Source: an uncultured Burkholderiales bacterium (GTDB lineage Bacteria > Pseudomonadota > Gammaproteobacteria > Burkholderiales > Burkholderiaceae_D). Taken from it: a stretch of 6,152 nucleotides of DNA. Of the stretch, positions 5,751-6,152 are shown one piece after another (position 1 is the first letter of the stretch; the number at the start of each line of letters is the position of its first letter). The DNA is taken from positions 1-6,152 of the forward strand of contig CAIVDH010000127.1 in the NCBI GenBank assembly GCA_903904635.1. Reading direction: 5' to 3'. The position numbers and the translations under genes are program-made. Under the pieces are notes generated by a model that was given only the letters and a program-made list of their open reading frames with translations, was not told where the DNA came from and did no database searches.

Positions 5751-6152
5751 ATGCCGACCAAATGGATCATCGTTGCAGATAGCAATCGCGCAAGATTATT
5801 TCAAACCAGCGCCGGATTAGATGAGCTAACCGAACTGGAAGATTTTCTCAATCCTGCCGGGCGCTTGGCCAATCGGGAATTACGCCATGATGCGCTGGGG
5901 CGGTTTTGTGGAAGGGGTGAACGTAAGCAGTCCAATACTGCCGAGCCCAATATCAGCGCAGATGAACATAGCGATGAATTTTTTTCCAAAACCATCACTC
6001 GCTATCTGAAAAAAAGTCATGACAATCATCGCTATGATGAACTCTCCATTGTTGCCGCACCAAGTTTTATGGGCTTATTGCGCAAACAATTACCTAAACA
6101 AATAACAAAATGCGTGAAACGGGAACTAACTAAGGATGTATCGAGTCTATCA
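5751..6152 (+). CDS. Host-attachment-type protein (baeRF/eRF1-like family), 3'-truncated by window edge
   Basis: An ATG at 5751 with GAGG seven bases upstream opens a frame that stays open for 134 codons to the last base of the window. The N-terminal W-I-I-V-A-D-S-N-R-A-R-L-F strand and helix, E-L-E-D-F-L-N-P-A-G-R (about 31-41), the D-E-H-S-D-E-F-F-S-K helix (about 75-84) and I-V-A-A-P-S-F-M-G-L-L-R (about 104-115) match the family annotated 'protein required for attachment to host cells'. That family is distantly related to eukaryotic release factor eRF1 domains. Members are usually about 140-150 residues, so only the last 10-15 residues should be missing. The name comes from an Agrobacterium phenotype; the general biochemical role is unclear, with ribosome or RNA association suggested by the eRF1 relationship. 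No signal peptide is seen. Its position just behind dps suggests a stress role. Confidence 0.85.
   Translation, partial: MPTKWIIVADSNRARLFQTSAGLDELTELEDFLNPAGRLANRELRHDALGRFCGRGERKQSNTAEPNISADEHSDEFFSKTITRYLKKSHDNHRYDELSIVAAPSFMGLLRKQLPKQITKCVKRELTKDVSSLS

Overview
The window looks like a stretch of proteobacterial chromosome. G+C is moderate (roughly half, judged by eye), genes are tightly packed, starts mix ATG and GTG, and Shine-Dalgarno sites are clear. The Dps and host-attachment-type proteins read like those of Betaproteobacteria, as does the FMN hydroxy-acid dehydrogenase. This is family-level recollection, not a search, so the taxonomic call is tentative. I see no tRNA, rRNA, CRISPR array, insertion sequence or phage gene.

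Layout. Positions 1-888 (+) hold the C-terminal 295 residues of an acyl-CoA synthetase-type adenylate-forming enzyme whose start lies outside the window. It runs convergently into a minus-strand block. Read in the direction of transcription, that block is: an FMN-dependent alpha-hydroxy-acid dehydrogenase (5006-3867), a small tail-anchored J-domain protein (3770-3330), an APH/choline-kinase-fold small-molecule kinase (3236-2187) and an enolase paralogue (2190-907). The kinase and enolase genes share an ATGA stop/start overlap, so they are almost certainly translated from one message. A promoter-like site with a dyad lies just upstream of the kinase. Divergent from the dehydrogenase, across a 190-bp AT-rich regulatory region, are dps (5197-5697, +) and the start of a 'host attachment protein' / baeRF-type gene (5751 to the window end, +).

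How the genes may work together. The most interesting unit is the kinase-enolase pair. The enolase homologue keeps the fold's metal ligands and both catalytic lysines, but it carries Ala in place of the active-site His of the S-H-R-S-G-E signature. It also has Asp in place of one catalytic Glu. It is therefore probably not the housekeeping glycolytic enolase. A kinase that phosphorylates a hydroxylated acid, followed by an enolase-fold enzyme acting on the phospho-acid, is a plausible two-step module of unknown substrate. The convergent acyl-CoA synthetase and the hydroxy-acid dehydrogenase could belong to the same small-acid metabolism, but the sequence does not show this. The dps / host-attachment pair looks like a separate stress-response unit.
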